Shown here piece after piece: positions 25,823 to 37,020 of a stretch of DNA of 64,000 nt. Position 1 is the stretch's first letter. Each line of letters starts with the position of its first letter. The DNA comes from Xylogone sp. PMI_703 (taxonomy: Eukaryota; Ascomycota; Leotiomycetes). Position numbers and translations under genes: made by a program. The stretch is from the NCBI GenBank assembly GCA_021399445.1, contig JAJTUQ010000004.1, positions 2,294,001 through 2,358,000 of the forward strand. The letters are read 5' to 3'. A model generated the notes under the pieces. It did no database searches, was not told the DNA's origin, and saw nothing but the letters and a program-made list of their open reading frames with translations.

Positions 25823-27591
25823 ATGGACACCAAGACTACCGATATATCCTCAGCTTCGGACGTCAAAGATATTTTGGCTGAGGACCAACAGGTCTGGGTA
25901 CAGCATATCAATCACGAGAAAAGCGACTCTAATGGAGAAGAAGATGATATGAACCCGAAAGATGAACGCGCCGTTCTGCGCAAAGTGGATATGGTGTTGT
26001 TACCCATGATGGCCGTCACACTCTTTGTGGGCTATTTGGTCAGTATCTCTGCGTTACATAGACTCTTCTTTATACAATCTCCATCTAACGACTTGCGGAT
26101 TAGGATCGTGGTAATATTGGGAATGCCCGTGCACTTGGTATGCAGAAGGACATCGGATTGTCAGCTCAGCAGTTTTATAACTGCGTAATGATGTTCTGTA
26201 GGTCAACACTCTTCTCTTCTCACTCATACCTATGTTATCAATTTGGAGGCTTTCACTAGCAATTCCTATTCAATCAATAGTTGAGACTCATCTGATATAA
26301 TGGACTAGTTGTTGGATATATGGTTATTGAATTCCCCGCGGGCATGCTTATGCGATATGTTCATCCACGCTATGTCTTCTCTGGCGCTCTTGTCTGCTTC
26401 GGCGTGTTCGCAGCTTGTATGGCACCGGCTAAGAGCTACGCTGGAATTATGGTGCTCCGCGTCTTTATTGGCCTAGGTGAGGCAGTGGCCAACAATGCAT
26501 ATATCTTCATCAGTCTCTGGTACAAGCCAAGTGAATTATCACTGAGGACGGGTGCAATATATGCACTGACCCCGGTTGCAGGAGCCGTCAGCGGCATCAT
26601 TAGCTATGGGGTCGGTAAGAACCTCGCTGATGTCTCTGGTATGTTCTCCTGGGAATGGCTCTTTATCATCGAGGGAGTAGTCACCATATTTTTCGGCTTG
26701 CTCCTCCTTGCCCTGTGCCCCGGTTTACCAGAGACTGTGAGTGCAAAGGGGAATTGGCTATTCAGAACTCAGCGTGAACACCAGGCTATTCTAAGAAGAT
26801 ACAAGGCTTGTAAGTCGCTTGTCATATTCTTGCTCCGAATTTTATCGCCTCCTAATAGTCTGCCAACAGCCCAAAACTCCATGCACGCCAAGTTCTCCAT
26901 GAACCAGATTTTAATCGCACTTTCAGATCCTAAGCTCTACCTTGGTTCACTCATGGTTGGAGCCCAAGGCATCGGGATTGGCGCCTTCGGTGTCTTCTTG
27001 CCCACCTTCATTGAAGCTTTCGGCTTTTCTGCACTCGATACTCAGCTTTATTCCATGATTCCTTACGCATTCGGTCTCTTTGGTATTATAGTGGGCTCCT
27101 ACTTAGCGGATCACTTCGGCCGCAAAGCATTCGGCACCCTCATCTGCCTCGAAATATCCTGCACTGGCTTTATCATTCTGATGGCAACCACCAATAAAGT
27201 CGCTCTTGTAGCTGGCGCGTGCTTTGTTGCGATGGGTGCATATCCTGCTTTGGTGATCAGTGTAGCTTGGGTCCTTACTTTCCATGGTGGGTACACCAAG
27301 CGGGCGATAGCTATTTGGTTCGTCCAAATCTTCGTTCAGAGTTATAGTATCATCGCCAGCCAGGTTTATCGCACTCCACCGCGGTTTTTACTCGGCCATG
27401 CCATCTCACTAGCGCTTTATACCATTGCAGCTGTAGCTACAGTAACATTGTTCATTATTTGTAAACGCTCTAATAAAGCAAAGGAGCAGCGTAGGTTGGA
27501 TTATGAGGCAAGAGGGGAGCGCGATCCGGACATGGACGAGGATTATGAGCGTCTCTGCGATTTTCACCCGAATTACATCTATTCTTTGTAA
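25823..27591 (+). CDS. MFS permease, anion:cation symporter (Dal5/allantoate permease-like) family
   Basis: Four exons (25823-26038, 26104-26197, 26309-26809, 26870-27591) give 510 residues with about 12 membrane segments. The first helix region DRGNIGNARALGMQKD, the FVGYMVIEFPAGMLMR loop and GLGEAVANNAYIFISLWY are characteristic of the ACS family of organic-anion, vitamin and allantoate permeases. The hydrophilic termini are cytosolic; the tail contains many charged residues (EQRRLDYEARGERDPDMDEDYERL, here in two stretches around 27480-27560). It should import an organic anion at the plasma membrane. Placement downstream of the amidohydrolase and Zn2Cys6 regulator suggests uptake of that enzyme's substrate. 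Confidence 0.88.
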
Positions 27592-29683
27592 AATAGAGAT
27601 AGTAGGCATCAAGTCTGTGAAGTCTGGGGACAATCAAAGCGAGAGCAATCGAGTGCTGCAATTACCAGTTTCCAAAAGGGATTTACCTTCGAGTGCAATG
27701 CTGAACTATCCTCTTATATAACATAATTAGCATGTATTAAGGGGTATGATCCTAGCCCTGAAGTGAATGCAGTAATACTATAACACAATACTCAAACCGG
27801 TTAGCATACTGAATAGCAAGATGGCAAAATCCTCTAAGACTCTAGATGACAACTGTAACACCTGGTGAGACGTTCATGTGACGCATAGAGTTGAAGACCA
27901 TTACACCTATGCAAAGGATAAGAGAATACTAAACAACATGAACATGTAACAGGATATAAACAGAAGCCTGTACACGGAGGATGTAATATTCAACGTTTAA
28001 CCGGTATCATAAAGTTAATATTCTTTCTTTTACAGTCTAGGAGATAATACTCTAAGGTAGAATAAGGGAGGAATACAAGCTATAATATACATCTACTACT
28101 CTTAATTATACCATTAATAAGTTGATCATCACACATCTAGAAAAGACCTTTTTTATATAGCTATAGAAGTAGTTCACATAAACAAATCTCATTGTTTTAT
28201 GAAGATATTAGAAATGTGAGAAAGCACGCCTGACTAGAATATATATTGTGATTATGATGTTAGATTTCGTGAGCACCTAGGTTGATGCTTCTCCAAGGGC
28301 ATTATCTTCCTAGGCTTCGCTGCCAATACTAGGAATTTATGAGAAAATGACTGGGCTTTTCCCCATGAGATATAGGTTGTTTCTTCTACAACCGGAATTA
28401 GGATATCATAAGGTGCTAATTATCCGGAGGAATGCGTTGTATGGATCCGCCGCTTTACCCAAGATGGTAATTGAACTCCAACTCTTCTCTAGATGGAAGT
28501 GATCAACGAGCCACGCAGATTTACAGCGCGGTACAGCGCGCTTCAGCTCGCCACATAAAGTGCCGTATATCACACCTCTGTATGAGCATTGGACAAGTTT
28601 TTGGTAATAACACCGGGTAATCCGGGAGGTTGGTGTTTTCTCTAACGGCGTTGCAAGGGCATTTTTAGCACGCAAATTTTATTGAAGTGAACAGTAGCTT
28701 TATCAATGGTATTAACAAGTTTCTAACTCTTAACGTTATTGAGGAATAGTTAAACTTAAACTTCCCTACTTTACCACTAAAATCAAAACTATGGATTAGT
28801 CTAAGGAGTGAACTGGTAGGGCAACTATTGAGGCTCCAATTTGATCCCTTGACTTAGATTTTCCTGACTAACCCAGGAATGGCAAGATCTGTTCAAGGGT
28901 ATAGCGGTGAGGGAATTTAACGTTAGCTGAATTTCAAATTAGTATTGGACAAAAGCGCCCGCAAACTGTACAGCATTGTGCTAACGACGCAAAAGCATGT
29001 GTTCATCTCTAGTAACAAACCGCATTAAAAAGAAGGGAGTGATCTACATTCATTATATTAATGAGGCATTCGAGTGGAGACAGCTGAAAATACATCTATT
29101 CTCGGGAAACGTCCTGTATAACGTCTATATCCATTTACCTCTGCACCCTGATAGTTCAATAGAAGCTATGATCGACGGTGCTAGGTATGCATTTAATCTA
29201 GTTTCAGCTACGATAAAGTTATGTCCGGTACATTCTGTAGAAGTGACCATGTCATAGAACTCCAGTCACCATGTGTACGACTGTCAAATTCTTGCTGGCC
29301 ACAATAAATGGTGCCACGAGACGCGACAAGGCTAGATACTGCTGCCTTCATTTTAGTAAACTCATTTTCATGTTCGATTCTGGAATAATGTAGAGCAAAT
29401 CCTATCTAGAATGAGCGATACTCCCGCCTGTACCCATGCATTGGCACTTAGATCCCAACAACGCGAACTTTCCGAGCAAAGTTCCTGCCTATGGCTGGGG
29501 AGAAATTCAGCTCTCAAGTGTCCTGCCAGCAGAACTTCAGCCAGCCTCCTAACAATGTTGTACATCTATTATCAGATTACTCAACTTGGGTAGTTGTCTG
29601 AGTGTATAAATTCAGACTATCCCCTTGGCCAAAGTTCTAATTTCGCCATCACATCAAGGAATTGTCTCAAGTTCCGGTCAACC
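27592..29683. other. Gene-free, strongly AT-rich spacer
   Basis: About 2.1 kb with marked AT bias between 27700 and 28300. Only short frames are present and none looks like a protein family. Such AT-rich islands in filamentous fungi are often old, RIP-mutated repeats, but I recognise no specific element here. Confidence 0.4.
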
Positions 29684-31021
29684 ATGGCTCCAGTTCGAAG
29701 ATCACTATATAGAGCAGGAGTAGCATCAGCTCTCCTATCTCAAATAACGAATGTGGCAGCTACTCCAATCTCTGATCGTGGCCAAGGTTTGGATCTCGGA
29801 TTAGGACTCAATTTAGATCCAATTCTAGATCCAATCTTAGGTCTCTTGGGTGGAATTCTCGACTTTTGCGAGGCCCCGCTCGTGTTGGAAGTAATCCCAT
29901 ACCTCACGGTGACTCTCACTATTGTTGAATCCGCTGGATTACACGTGATTGGCCTTGATTCCCCGGAAACTGTCAAATTCGACAAGCCAACCACCGTGAC
30001 AGTCACAGAGACCGCGACAAAAACTACTAGTATTCTATGTAGTACTGAGACAACAATTACCTCCACCTGGTCGAGTAATGGTGGCAAACCCACAACAGCA
30101 ACATGTCGATGGAGTCCTAACCCACCAGCCGACTGTATTGGTTCCGGAAGACCAACATTCACGACCACCAGTCCTTGCAAAACATCGACTACTACTACGA
30201 CCGCAAGTTCTTGCACTCCCTCAACAACTACTACCACAACTACCACAGCTATCCCTACGACTACAACCACTACATCAACCACCACATCGGCCACTGCTTC
30301 CTCCTGCCCTGCGCCTTCTGCACCAACTCTGAGCTGTGATCAGTACGGATATCTCATTCAAGCTGCCACTCTCTATCGCGCCGACCTGAGCACCGGTATC
30401 AACACTCAAGTCAAAAAGACCGTCGGCGATGGTACCAACGCAAACTCAATTGCCTACAACGTCCTTGACAACTACCTCTACGCTTATCAACAAGGCAAGA
30501 ATTCTTTGCTCCGGATCTCCTCTGATGGGAGTTCTGAAGTTGTTATTCAAGGCATTCCTGCTGGTAATTTGGGAGATATTGATCTAAACGGTCGATACTG
30601 GATCTCCAGCGGTGGCACCAAGTGGTGGGTGTTAGACCTGTATCCTGGCTCAGCTACCTACGGTCAAGTCCTAAACAGTGGAACTGCCGATACCCTTGGC
30701 GTCACGGTGGCAGACTGGGTGTACCTTCCAAACGAGGGACAATATCTTTACAGTGTTGGGCAAAATTCCACGACTAAAGCAGCCTCCATGATACGATTTA
30801 GTCTGACCACATTTCAATGGGAAAAGGTGGCCAACTATCCTTCGGTCACCAGATCTGGTTTTGGTGCGCTATATGGAATGAACAATGGCACTCTATATGG
30901 TTCAGACAATACAAGTGGGGAGATCTGGCAGTTCCCAATTTCAGGAACACCGTTTAAAATAACTACCGGACCGAAATCGGGTGATAATGACGGAGCTCGC
31001 TGTGTTTTGAATCTCTTGTAA
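29684..31021 (+). CDS. Secreted Thr-rich protein with C-terminal DUF6923-like beta-propeller domain
   Basis: Single exon; the ATG at 29684 (MAPVRRSLYRAGVASALL) gives 445 residues with an N-terminal signal. A short L/G/D-rich stretch (LDLGLGLNLDPILDPILGLLG) is followed by a conserved VTVTETATKTTS linker, several Cys, and a poly-Thr region at about 30190-30300, a likely O-glycosylated stalk. From about residue 215 a globular domain (CDQYGYLIQAATLYRADL, YNVLDNYLYAYQQG, GDIDLNGRYW, GSDNTSGEIWQF) resembles the DUF6923 domain common in ascomycete secreted proteins; its repeated strands suggest a propeller. Function unknown, probably wall or extracellular. An earlier in-frame start is only a non-ATG codon. 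Confidence 0.8.
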   Translation: MAPVRRSLYRAGVASALLSQITNVAATPISDRGQGLDLGLGLNLDPILDPILGLLGGILDFCEAPLVLEVIPYLTVTLTIVESAGLHVIGLDSPETVKFDKPTTVTVTETATKTTSILCSTETTITSTWSSNGGKPTTATCRWSPNPPADCIGSGRPTFTTTSPCKTSTTTTTASSCTPSTTTTTTTTAIPTTTTTTSTTTSATASSCPAPSAPTLSCDQYGYLIQAATLYRADLSTGINTQVKKTVGDGTNANSIAYNVLDNYLYAYQQGKNSLLRISSDGSSEVVIQGIPAGNLGDIDLNGRYWISSGGTKWWVLDLYPGSATYGQVLNSGTADTLGVTVADWVYLPNEGQYLYSVGQNSTTKAASMIRFSLTTFQWEKVANYPSVTRSGFGALYGMNNGTLYGSDNTSGEIWQFPISGTPFKITTGPKSGDNDGARCVLNLL

Positions 31022-32108
31022 GAAGCTCTGCTTAGAGAGATGTATTTGGTAGTGTTGATATGCTGTTAATGGGGTTTTCGACATGAATTTCATTTAATAT
31101 TAAGAAATATGTTGGGACCTCCGTCTTGATGCTGTTTTCTCTCGGTGCGGTGTTAGAATCTCCACCCTACCTTAGAATATCCACGGTGACTTATACTTGA
31201 AGAGAGATTATTGACATTGCATCTTTTGTATTCAAAGAAAATATACATGGGTCTATCATCTAAATTCCGAAATCTTCAAAACTGCCGTAAAGTATGTTAA
31301 AGAAGACGCTAATTCAGAATTGCTGTATTCAGTAAGGGCCATCTTAGGTCATCCAGAGGCTTTTAAAGTACTAAAGCCGTAAGATAATAAATTCCCAGAT
31401 ATTATTCCTTATAGCTTTGAACCAACCCATGCAGAGACTTATCAGCAGGCCAATGGGTCAAACTTATGGAGAGGCCAGACGTATTCAGGATCAGCTCAAA
31501 TGAGAATGCAGTGCGATAGATAGTTGTGACTCCAGTACTCTATACATTTGAATTTTTTTCAGATAATCCAGACTCTCTTACACGTAGATCACACTGCAAG
31601 AGGGGAGAAGATACAGAATATGCGAAGAGCAACAGGAAAAGAAATAAAAGACAGATGACCCGCCTCTAAGAAAATAACCTACCTGTTTTTTTATTAAGAA
31701 AAAAAAACAATAAAAAGAGTGCCTCCTTCCCTCCCTTAGGACCAAAACACAAAACTCCAAAAGCATACACTTCCATGGTCTCTATAAACAATAGTAAGTA
31801 AATTTATATTGCTCTCTGGATATCATGAAGTAGTTAAATATTACTCGCCGTAACTTTGTGCAAAAACAGTTGAATACGTATTATCTATTTTGATTCATTC
31901 TCATATCATCATGTCACATATACCCCTTTTGGTGGACATTTTATTGTGGCTGAAGAGACTGCCGATTGGTTAGAGCAAACCCCCTCACGTGGACGGAGTG
32001 TTTCTAGGGCTACTCTGCTGCATCGTCACACCTCCGCCTCTCTCGTTGATTGTTCTAAAAGTATGAGATACCATATTTGATTGACTAGTACAATCTGACG
32101 AAGTTGTA
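31022..32108. other. Spacer between secreted protein and Zn2Cys6 regulator
   Basis: AT-rich; includes an A-rich run near 31690-31715 and nothing with coding character. Confidence 0.45.
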
Positions 32109-34306
32109 ATGGCAGGGCGTCATGTACCAAAACAAGTGTCGAGCTGCGATTCATGCAAGTCCCTCCGTATAGGCTGTGATCTCCGAGCGAAGGGCAGCTC
32201 TGGCGATCCCTGTTCGAATTGCAAGCGCAGAGGGCGTCCATGCATTCCTCAGGTGGGTAATAAGCTCCTTTACTTGCCCGCTACTATCTTAAACTAATTC
32301 ATTTATTATTATAGAATCAGCGAGGAAACGCGATAGATAAACCTCGCTCGGATGAGACATCAGCTACTCCTCCTAATAGGTATAATGGCCTTTCTAATAG
32401 CATTGAATCTGAGAGCTCTGCTACTCATCTAGAATCACCTACTCCGTCTGCTGGGGACAAAACTACACAGCCCGCATATGAGGCGCCTCCCCCTCTCCCC
32501 GATGCTGCCGTCGTCTCCACGAGAGAGGATCATTTTGCACGGGCACAACTCGCTCTCACTCTGCACCATATGCTTTGGGATATTTTTACCGATCTGTTTG
32601 AGACCCAAGCTGGTATTTGGATTGGAAATGAATGTTGTCCCATCAAACAGACTTTAACTGTACGCTTTCGTGGTTCACTGTCGACGTTTTCATATCTAAC
32701 CAAGTGCTCTAGGTACCAACAACACTCATATCTCGGCTCATGATCACGTTAGACAGTAACAGTTGTACGGAAGTAAATCCTCTATCGATAGCGGCCCTAG
32801 GCCTCAAATCAATACAGTTAGATGGGAACAACAAATTGATCAATCAAGCTTTACTCGGCGCCGTGCACGCATACTCTGCACGTTGGTTGTCAGATGATAA
32901 AGTAGAACCTCACTGCACACATCCACATAATACACATAATACTCGGAAGGTGAAGGAAGACCTTTTGCGGGATTTATGGGCACAAGCTTATCAAAGGATA
33001 CAACCGGCAATGGTACGACCAAGCTATACTTCAATTTTAGCTTTACATTTGTTTGGAAATGTCCCTACTCCATCACAGAGCGAAGAGCGAAGCGTAGCTG
33101 AATTATGTTTGGGAATTTCATTGCAACATTTTACTACAATGTCTGTTCGGTCTGGAGTTTTATCCCGTTTGTCAAAGTCTTCTTTGGTCGCTGAGGGTTC
33201 TCCACAAACAAATGATGCAGCGGCATTGGAATACGCGCAAATGGAAGACACTGCACACTGGTTTGGAATTATTTGTGATGCGTCTCGAAGTTTGACGGTA
33301 TGCCAACCCTCTATTCTCCTTCCAAATGCTTCTGCAGAGAGTAAGATATGGACCTCCATACGCCAAGAAATGTTTGCTTTCCAACAGAGAGCTTATAGCC
33401 AACATTGGATTGGTTCCCGACTTCCGTCTATCGAACGTCTTTATAGCACAGTCGGCAATGGCTGGGCTGGTAAGGCCATGGTTTGGAATGCGATATCTAA
33501 AGTTCAAGAGGCTCTCTTTCACAACCTCACAGGTATTTCGCTCGAGGAGGCAATTAGTAAGGCCCTTCAAGAAATGGATCGATTCGAACAAACCTTCGGC
33601 GCTCTTCTTGGGATGTGTAGGAGGGATTTCGTTCTTTTAAACGAAAAGATTCGAATTTGTTGCTGTAAGCCCCCCATCCGATTTAAAATCTGTTAACCGC
33701 ATATTAAGAATGGGAGTTCTCCTGGATCTCGAGTTCGCTCTCGGTGTTTTAACCTTGGTGGATACACTGAGTGCCACTTCGAATATACATTTCCTCCCTT
33801 CCGAGTACGAACTAAGATTAACTTCTGCAAGATCAATTGTCAACGCCGTCAATTTAATGTTACACACTGATCATTACGGTTCTGGTAGTCACACCGATAA
33901 CAGTAACCTACTTAAAGTACCTTACCCTGAAAACATTGCCGATGGTCTGTTGCGAGCCGGAAAATCCCTAACTTATCTCTATAACACCAAGTCTGTGTCT
34001 ACTAGTATGGTTGAGGTTATGTTTTGTGTGATATTCACAGGACTCGAGAGCCTCCAAACAATTTCCTATTCAGCACAGGAGGCCCTGGAAAGCCTTGCTT
34101 CTCTCTGTAATGACTCGGGCATTCGGCCTACAAATTACCAAGAGCCTTCAGTCTCTACAACTCCCTCAAATGAAGCTTCAGCGGCTATTAAATTGGCGCT
34201 TCACGACAGAAATTTTGTGAAATGGAGCGACGAGCATGTTAATATAGAACCAAACCTTGTGAACTCGACTATTGAACGCCATGAGGTTGCGCTTGGTTTA
34301 AGATAA
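32109..34306 (+). CDS. Zn2Cys6 transcription factor
   Basis: Four exons (32109-32252, 32315-32659, 32713-33664, 33717-34306) give 676 residues. The zinc cluster CDSCKSLRIGCD...CSNCKRRGRPC is in exon 1. A Ser/Thr/Pro-rich linker of about 60 residues follows, then a regulatory domain starting HHMLWDIFTDLFETQAGIW and continuing with WIGNECCPIK and VPTTLISRLMITLD, an order seen in a subset of fungal regulators. Later EFALGVLTLVD and GLESLQTIS-type helices complete the domain. The last intron uses acceptor GGGAG at 33716, which keeps the frame; the nearer AAG would introduce a stop. It lies directly upstream of the DHA2-type exporter in the same orientation and may control the 34.9-46.5 kb genes. 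Confidence 0.83.
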
Positions 34307-34917
34307 TAAATACATGGAACATGAAATGGAAAATTTGCTTCGAGCTACAAATTTTGGGTTATAGATTGAATCATAACATTGGTCTAGCTTATACAAACGT
34401 CTTGCTGTTTGAGAACTGAAGCAACATCATTGAGTTAATAATTCGTTCGGCGGCATGCTTCACCGCTGACCCACTCACTCACAAATGACTTTTCCAGGAA
34501 GATGCACCTTAAATTAATGGTTCCAATGGGATGGGAAACACTGTTAGTCAAAACAATCCTTTGGTCATGAAGTACTCTGTTTCTAAGACGACCTGCGTTC
34601 ACGTGGACGGAGGAGTCTTCGGCTGCGGCATAGACGATCCACATGCAGCAAAGAGTAGCAGCCACCTTTAATCATTTTGTTGAAAGCCCCACTCAATTTT
34701 ATTATCCCCTTTGTCAATGGATCCTGATGGTATTTTCTCATTTGCCAAAGTTGTACTTTAGCTTTATGGCTGATGCAGGCAGTAATAACTAGTACCATTA
34801 TTTGGGATATATATCTAGATTGTTGCTCTCCTGCATATCCCATTAAACATTTCAGTTTATACTTGAAGCTTCATTGTGAATCTAAGGCTTTACGACGAAA
34901 GTTACTTAGCTTCATAT
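34307..34917. other. Promoter spacer before the DHA2 exporter
   Basis: About 0.6 kb; 3' UTR of the regulator and promoter of the exporter. The sequence GATATATATCTAGA near 34805 is a possible TATA region. No gene seen. Confidence 0.4.
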
Positions 34918-36672
34918 ATGGAATCAACGCAAACCATATCCGGCCAGGAGCAAGAACGTTCTTCGACTGCTATGTCAGATCCAAAGAACATGCCCGACCT
35001 ACCAGCAGCCCAGCCGGAAAATTTTACTGGCGAGAGCCACCCCAAAGAAAGACGCAAAGCTAGTATAGCAATAATCATGTTAGCCCTAGCAATTGCCGTC
35101 TTCCTCGCTGCTCTTGACACAACAATTATCACTACAGCCCTCGAAACAATTGCCGAAGATTTACACTCTTCAGCCGGGTTTACTTGGATTGGATCCGCAT
35201 ATCTACTTGCAGCTGCAGCATCAACACCTCTATGGGGGAAGATATCAGACATATTCGGCCGGAAACCTATCCTTCTTCTCGCAAACTTTATATTTTTTAT
35301 CGGCTCGTTAGTTGCAGGTCTCTCCATTAACATTGGCATGTTGATTTCTGCGAGAGTCATACAGGGGATTGGTAGCGGTGGACTGTTAAATCTTCCGAAC
35401 ATTATTATCGGGGATCTTTTTAGTCCACGAAGCAGAGGTGCGTATTACGGAGTAATTGGTAGCACTTGGGCATTGGCAGCTTCTCTTGGACCCATCGTGG
35501 GAGGAGTATTCACCACCAAGGTGACATGGCGATGGTGCTTCTATATCAATCTTCCTCTCGATGGACTATCCTTCTTTATCCTTCTTTTCTTTCTTGATAT
35601 CACAACTCCTAAAACGCCGCTTATGAAGGGCCTAGCAGCTATAGACTGGCTTGGTGCTTTCTTCACTGTAGCTGGAACACTTTTATTCCTCTTTGGCCTG
35701 GAATTAGGAGGCACTTCTTTCCCGTGGAACTCCGCTACGGTTATCTGTTTGCTGGTATTTGGTGCTGTGGCGGCCGTATTATCTATTCTGGTGGAGGCTA
35801 AAGTTGCTAAATATCCAATCATACCTGGTCGAATTTTCAAACATGCGTCGAACCTTGCCAGTCTTGGTGTCTGTTTCTTGCATGCCTTGACATATATTGC
35901 CGGGTCATTTTATTTGCCTCTTTATTTCCAGGCAGTTCTTGGGAATACACCGTTACTTTCCGGTGTTCATACGCTTGCAACTTCTCTCTCTACTGGGCTA
36001 AGTTCTATTTCTACGGGGTTCTACATTCGAAAGACTGGAATGTATTTACCACCTATATACTTTGGTATATATCCCTACTCCATCTCACATCTTAATCTCA
36101 CATGTTTGTCCTCAACTAATAGTTCGGCTGTAGGGCTCACTCTAATGACTCTCGGATATGGTCTCTTCATTGACCTCTCTCGAACTTCCTCATGGGCCAA
36201 AATAATCATTTATCAAATCGTTGCCGGTCTCGGGGTCGGCCCAAATTTCCAAGGGCCTCTCATCGCTCTCCAATCCAGGCTCCAACCACGTGATATTGGC
36301 ACTGCAACTTCGACTTTCGGCTTCATACGTATGCTAGGAAGTTCCATATCTATTGTAATTGGAAGTGTGTTATTTCAAAACCAGCTAGCAAAACATGGTA
36401 TAAAGAGTGTCGGATCAGGGGGTGTGCTGGCTGGTGTGGGTGCCATCTCCCAGGAGCCGAAAGAGAAGGGTGACGAACTCAGAGAGCAGTATTCGGATGC
36501 ACTACAAAAGATGTGGATTCTCTATGTGGGTACGTCTAGCGTGGGATTGCTACTTTCTCTGTTGATTAGGAAGAAGGAATTAAGTAAAGTGCATCAGGAT
36601 ACGAGGATTGGGCTAGCTGCGCAAGAGGCAGATAGGATGAATTCGAGGAAGATCGGTACCGAAACAGTGTAA
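34918..36672 (+). CDS. MFS multidrug/metabolite exporter, DHA2 family (14 TM)
   Basis: Two exons, 34918-36064 and 36134-36672, encode 561 residues with about 14 membrane segments. Motifs: LAALDTTIITTALETIAEDL (motif D1), GKISDIFGRKP (motif A), ARVIQGIGSGGL (motif B) and ALAASLGPIVGGVFT (motif C, antiporter signature). The 69-base intron 36065-36133 is a multiple of three and free of stops; removing it restores the helix PPIYFGLTLMTLGYGLFIDL, so I treat it as spliced. Family members export toxins, drugs or organic acids by proton antiport at the plasma membrane. Its neighbours, a 2-oxoglutarate oxygenase, an MmgE/PrpD enzyme and an FAD monooxygenase, suggest it exports the product of that small cluster. 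Confidence 0.88.
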   Translation: MESTQTISGQEQERSSTAMSDPKNMPDLPAAQPENFTGESHPKERRKASIAIIMLALAIAVFLAALDTTIITTALETIAEDLHSSAGFTWIGSAYLLAAAASTPLWGKISDIFGRKPILLLANFIFFIGSLVAGLSINIGMLISARVIQGIGSGGLLNLPNIIIGDLFSPRSRGAYYGVIGSTWALAASLGPIVGGVFTTKVTWRWCFYINLPLDGLSFFILLFFLDITTPKTPLMKGLAAIDWLGAFFTVAGTLLFLFGLELGGTSFPWNSATVICLLVFGAVAAVLSILVEAKVAKYPIIPGRIFKHASNLASLGVCFLHALTYIAGSFYLPLYFQAVLGNTPLLSGVHTLATSLSTGLSSISTGFYIRKTGMYLPPIYFGIYPYSISHLNLTCLSSTNSSAVGLTLMTLGYGLFIDLSRTSSWAKIIIYQIVAGLGVGPNFQGPLIALQSRLQPRDIGTATSTFGFIRMLGSSISIVIGSVLFQNQLAKHGIKSVGSGGVLAGVGAISQEPKEKGDELREQYSDALQKMWILYVGTSSVGLLLSLLIRKKELSKVHQDTRIGLAAQEADRMNSRKIGTETV

Positions 36673-37020
36673 ATTAGAGAGAGCTAGTTTTTTAAGACTA
36701 GAAATGGCGTTCGGCTGTGGCAAATTCGAGGGTGAATTAAGCATGAATGGATTTGTAATATCGTGCGGTGGTATTGGCTCTGAAATTCTTCAATAAAACT
36801 TCTAATGAGAGGGGGGCGTATAGTTTAAACGAGCTTTGGCTAGTTTAATCAAATAATTGATGAGCATTTTTCTTGGGCTATCCAACTCTAGAAGTTCTTC
36901 ATTGAGACGCAGAATAGGTTAATCAGCGTGGTTGCATCAACTATAGCAGCTATGAAAAGATAAAAGTTCCATTGTGAAATTATATCGTATAGCTACAGAA
37001 CATGAATGGCCAAATCCGCT
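36673..37020. other. Convergent 3' spacer
   Basis: Short AT-rich region between the convergent exporter and dioxygenase genes; holds their 3' UTRs. Confidence 0.45.

Noticed and set aside
27700..28300. Possible transposon relic in the AT-rich spacer
   Set aside because: No terminal repeats, target duplication or transposase remnants could be recognised by eye.
29740..30294. Minus-strand Val-rich frame
   Set aside because: Antisense of the poly-Thr stalk of the secreted protein.
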